Source: an uncultured Ruminococcus sp. (lineage in GTDB: Bacteria > Bacillota_A > Clostridia > Oscillospirales > Ruminococcaceae). From it: 7,202 nt of DNA. A model generated the notes under the pieces. The model was not told where the DNA came from. It did no database searches and worked only from the letters and a program-made list of their open reading frames with translations. Of the stretch, positions 6,001 through 7,202 are shown piece by piece. Each line of letters starts with the position of its first letter. Positions within the stretch are counted from its first letter, which is position 1. The stretch lies in assembly GCA_946629405.1 (NCBI GenBank), contig CAMOXW010000069.1, positions 1-7,202 of the forward strand. The letters are read 5' to 3'. The position numbers were made by a program, and so were the translations under genes.

Positions 6001-6800
6001 CTCAGCCGAGAGTGCTTATCCCGGTTTTCCCCGGTACGAACTGCGAGTACGACACAGCGCGTGCTTTTGAAAGAGCCGGTGCAAAGACGGAAACAGTCGT
6101 TATCCGCAACCTCTCCGCAGGCGATATCGAGGAATCTGTAAGCTACTTCGAGAGAGCGATCAGGCATTCCCAGATAATCATGATACCCGGCGGCTTCTCG
6201 GGCGGCGACGAGCCAGAGGGAAGCGGCAAGTTCATCACAGCATTCTTCCGCAATCCCAAGATCAAGGATGCCGTACACGACCTCCTCAGAAATCGCGACG
6301 GTCTTATGCTCGGTATCTGCAACGGCTTCCAGGCGCTCATAAAGCTCGGACTTGTTCCTTTTGGCGAGATAATAGATATGCGTGACGATTCGCCTACGCT
6401 GACTTTCAATACTATCGCGCGTCACCAGTCGATGATGGTCAATACCCGCATCGCTTCCAACAAGAGCCCGTGGCTTTACGGCTGCGAGGTCGGCGATATC
6501 CACACTATCCCGATATCCCACGGCGAGGGCCGCTTCGTTGCTCCCGCGAGCCTGATACAGCAGATGGCTAAGAACGGTCAGATCGCTACTCAGTACGTTG
6601 ACCTTACCGGCGCTCCGACTATGGATATACGCTATAATCCCAATACTTCCGTCGAGGCGATCGAGGGTATAACCTCGCCCGATGGACGTGTACTCGGCAA
6701 AATGGGCCACTCCGAGCGTATCGGCAGCTTCATTGCCAAGAACGTTCCCGGCGAAAAGGATCAAAAGATCTTCCAGTCAGGCGTGGATTACTTCAAATAA
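3096..6800 (+). CDS. purL: Phosphoribosylformylglycinamidine synthase, single-chain form (FGAM synthase)
   Basis: This is a 1234-residue cytoplasmic enzyme of de novo purine synthesis. It converts FGAR, ATP and glutamine to FGAM, ADP, phosphate and glutamate. It is the long form in which PurS-, PurL- and PurQ-like parts are fused. The order is as follows: a PurS-like N-terminal region (about 1-150); a linker with DTYWSDHCRHTTF (218-230) holding conserved histidines; the first synthase half with NETHNHPTEIEPFGG (317-331), a PGGAIRD phosphate-binding segment and GRDGCGGAT (447-455); the second half with a CSQKGLVEKFDS segment (from about 640) and GGKDSMSG (770-777); and a glutamine amidotransferase domain from about 972. 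The amidotransferase has VFPGTNCEYD at its start, nucleophile C1075 in GICNGFQ, and H1205 and E1207 in GHSER. The catalytic triad and C-terminus are complete. The clostridial-type length, shorter than the roughly 1300 residues of enteric PurL, suits Firmicutes. No other pur gene is in the window. Confidence 0.96.
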   Translation: MSVFRIYVEKKPEFAVEAQSVLSDVRTALRLDLTGLRILNRYDADKLSEEDFKAAISTVFSEPAVDLVYNEMPRTGETDRIFAVEYLPGQFDQRADSCEQCIQILRQGERCRVRNARVYIVSGHLTDEEFERLKHYIINPVESREASLETVKTLDTNYEIPTTVETLEGFTKLNAIGLHAFVDKFGLAMDYDDIKFCQEYFRNEEHRDPTITEIRMIDTYWSDHCRHTTFLTNVEKVDIKTPYIKDTYDMYLNVREELGRTDRPVTLMDIGTLAAKKLKADGLLPDLDESEEINACSVKIKVDIDGKLEDWILMFKNETHNHPTEIEPFGGAAPCPGGAIRDPLSGRSYVYQAMRVTGAANPLVPVEDTIKGKLPQRKITVGAANGYSSYGNQIGLATGHVAEVYHPGYVAKRMEIGAVLGAAPAENIRRERPVAGDVVILLGGKTGRDGCGGATGSSKSHTLESLESCGAEVQKGNPPEERKLQRLFRNPEVTKLIKRCNDFGAGGVSVAIGELTDGLIINLNAVPKKYDGLDGTEIAISESQERMAVVVAPEDVDKFMEEAARENLEATIVADVVDEPRLKMNWNGNTIVDLSREFLNSNGAPKFTDIEVEAPAGSADDEPSDSAESWTELMANLNVCSQKGLVEKFDSTIGAGTVLMPYGGAYQMTPSQAMAAKIPVLTGETNTCSLMGWGYNPDISEKSPYHGAMLAVVESIAKVVAAGGTYKKCWLTFQEYFERTQNDPRRWGKPMAALLGAFKAQLELGCGSIGGKDSMSGTFENIDVPPTLVSFAVSTAKADKIVSTEFKTGNSEVILITPEYDENGLPVFDSIRSCFEKVEKIIADGRANAAWTLGYGGIAEGIAKMCFGNKLGFEFSTRLSAKQLFRPCYGSFIIELIGSAQEGENVIGRTLPDYKISTMDYTVSLDSLQRVWEGKLEPVFPCRIKTTDATPEVYSNTDRLHLTASIKAAQPRVLIPVFPGTNCEYDTARAFERAGAKTETVVIRNLSAGDIEESVSYFERAIRHSQIIMIPGGFSGGDEPEGSGKFITAFFRNPKIKDAVHDLLRNRDGLMLGICNGFQALIKLGLVPFGEIIDMRDDSPTLTFNTIARHQSMMVNTRIASNKSPWLYGCEVGDIHTIPISHGEGRFVAPASLIQQMAKNGQIATQYVDLTGAPTMDIRYNPNTSVEAIEGITSPDGRVLGKMGHSERIGSFIAKNVPGEKDQKIFQSGVDYFK

Positions 6801-6820
6801 ACATTTCGTCGTTCCTGAGG

Positions 6821-6851
6821 CGGGAGACTTCCTGAAGCAAGGCTTCTCCCG
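6821..6851 (+). other. Hairpin just after purL, without a T tract
   Basis: CGGGAGA (6821-6827) pairs with TCTCCCG (6845-6851) across 17 bases that contain a minor CTTC/GAAG stem. It lies 20 bases past the purL stop but is followed by ACAGTTATT rather than a T run, so it is not a classical terminator. It could protect the mRNA 3' end or be incidental. Nothing else recognisable lies between here and 6922. Confidence 0.35.
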
Positions 6852-6922
6852 ACAGTTATTGATTCAAAAAAAGCGTCCCGGTAATTAGCTCACGTTTCTT
6901 AACGAACAATAATATTTATGAT

Positions 6923-6955
6923 ATCTCCGAGGGATAGTCCCCTCGGAGATTTTTG
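6923..6955 (+). terminator. Rho-independent terminator downstream of purL
   Basis: An 11-bp perfect stem (ATCTCCGAGGG at 6923-6933 with CCCTCGGAGAT at 6940-6950) and a 6-base loop run into TTTTT (6950-6954). It lies about 120 bases past the purL stop. In the opposite direction the hairpin is followed by ATCATAAAT, a poor T tract, so it mainly serves the plus strand. Confidence 0.9.
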
Positions 6956-6958
6956 TCG

Positions 6959-7202
6959 TTAAAATAACTGTATTTCGCCGTTTTCGTTTATTACTCTGTC
7001 AATCACTATCGCCTTGTCAGCCGAGAATGTGAAGCAGATGACGATGTGATTTCCGCAGGTCCTTGAATGCTTGACTGCCTTCTCGTAGACCTCGATGCGT
7101 GAGATGAAGGTCTTAAGTATCTCGGGAGTGAGCTTGCGTATCTCCGTGTACTGCTTTGCGTTGTTAATGAAGTCCCTGACACACTTCTCACGCACTTTCA
7201 TT
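6959..7202 (-). CDS. C-terminal part of a probable serine recombinase (DUF4368-like), cut by the window edge
   Basis: The minus-strand reading frame is open from the window edge to TAA at 6961-6959, giving about 80 residues. The segment FINNAKQYTEIRKLTPEILKTFISRIEVYEK resembles the extreme C-terminal region of large serine recombinases of clostridial mobile elements, where a (V)xKYTxIxELTPxILxxFIxKIxVxE pattern is typical. A short basic linker and a beta-rich end (HIVICFTFS) then lead to the C-terminus. The catalytic resolvase domain would lie upstream, beyond position 7202. A methionine codon sits at 7201-7199, but no ribosome binding site can be seen, so whether this is the tail of a full gene or a stand-alone remnant cannot be told. 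The identification is by remembered pattern and is moderate. It converges on purL across the terminator. Confidence 0.6.
   Translation of the reverse strand, partial: MKVREKCVRDFINNAKQYTEIRKLTPEILKTFISRIEVYEKAVKHSRTCGNHIVICFTFSADKAIVIDRVINENGEIQLF

Noticed and set aside
5502..6764. A 420-codon open frame antisense to purL
   Set aside because: It lies entirely inside purL, whose catalytic motifs are certain. Long antisense frames are expected opposite GC-rich genes with biased codon use, and its translation shows no domain I recognise and no ribosome binding site.
6682..6888. A 68-codon plus-strand frame running past the end of purL
   Set aside because: Most of it overlaps purL in another frame. 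It has no recognisable domain, and the stretch after purL looks like structured untranslated sequence.
1..7202. CRISPR array, tRNA or rRNA gene, or complete insertion sequence
   Set aside because: By eye I found no regularly spaced direct repeats, no cloverleaf with a T-loop signature, no rRNA-like sequence and no paired terminal inverted repeats around a transposase.

Overview
The window looks like a chromosomal segment of a low-to-moderate GC Firmicute, most likely a Ruminococcus-type gut or rumen clostridium. This is inferred from four things: the long single-chain purL of the clostridial/Bacteroidetes type, an HPr-like protein lacking the catalytic histidine, strong AGGAGG-type ribosome binding sites, and a DUF4368-like recombinase tail. 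No database search was possible, so the genus is a guess.

Layout, left to right. Positions 1-141 hold the 3' end of rpsR (ribosomal protein S18), followed by a strong hairpin-plus-T terminator. A small two-helix membrane protein of the DUF378 type lies on the minus strand (250-471). It is divergent from a membrane-anchored NERD-domain protein (569-1186, plus). A shared bidirectional terminator (about 1199-1231) separates the NERD gene from a convergent minus-strand gene for an HPr-like protein (1240-1470). The 269-base gap 1471-1739 has no gene but holds a well-formed minus-strand promoter framed by three copies of TTGCGGTA, plus possible signals for the divergent mtaB. mtaB (1740-3056) encodes the methylthiotransferase acting on t6A37 of tRNA. 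purL (3096-6800) follows and encodes full-length single-chain FGAM synthase. A consensus-like extended -10 promoter for purL appears to sit inside the last 70 bases of mtaB. purL ends before a strong terminator (6923-6955). On the far side, on the minus strand, is the C-terminal end of what looks like a large serine recombinase, cut by the window edge.

Most of the window is housekeeping: translation (S18, tRNA modification) and de novo purine synthesis. The genes do not form one operon. They are mostly single units with their own promoters and terminators, with mtaB-purL the only co-directional pair. I did not find a multi-gene defence or mobile system. The points most worth checking are the histidine-less HPr homologue and its box-framed promoter, the promoter buried in mtaB, the structured purL leader, and the recombinase remnant beside purL.
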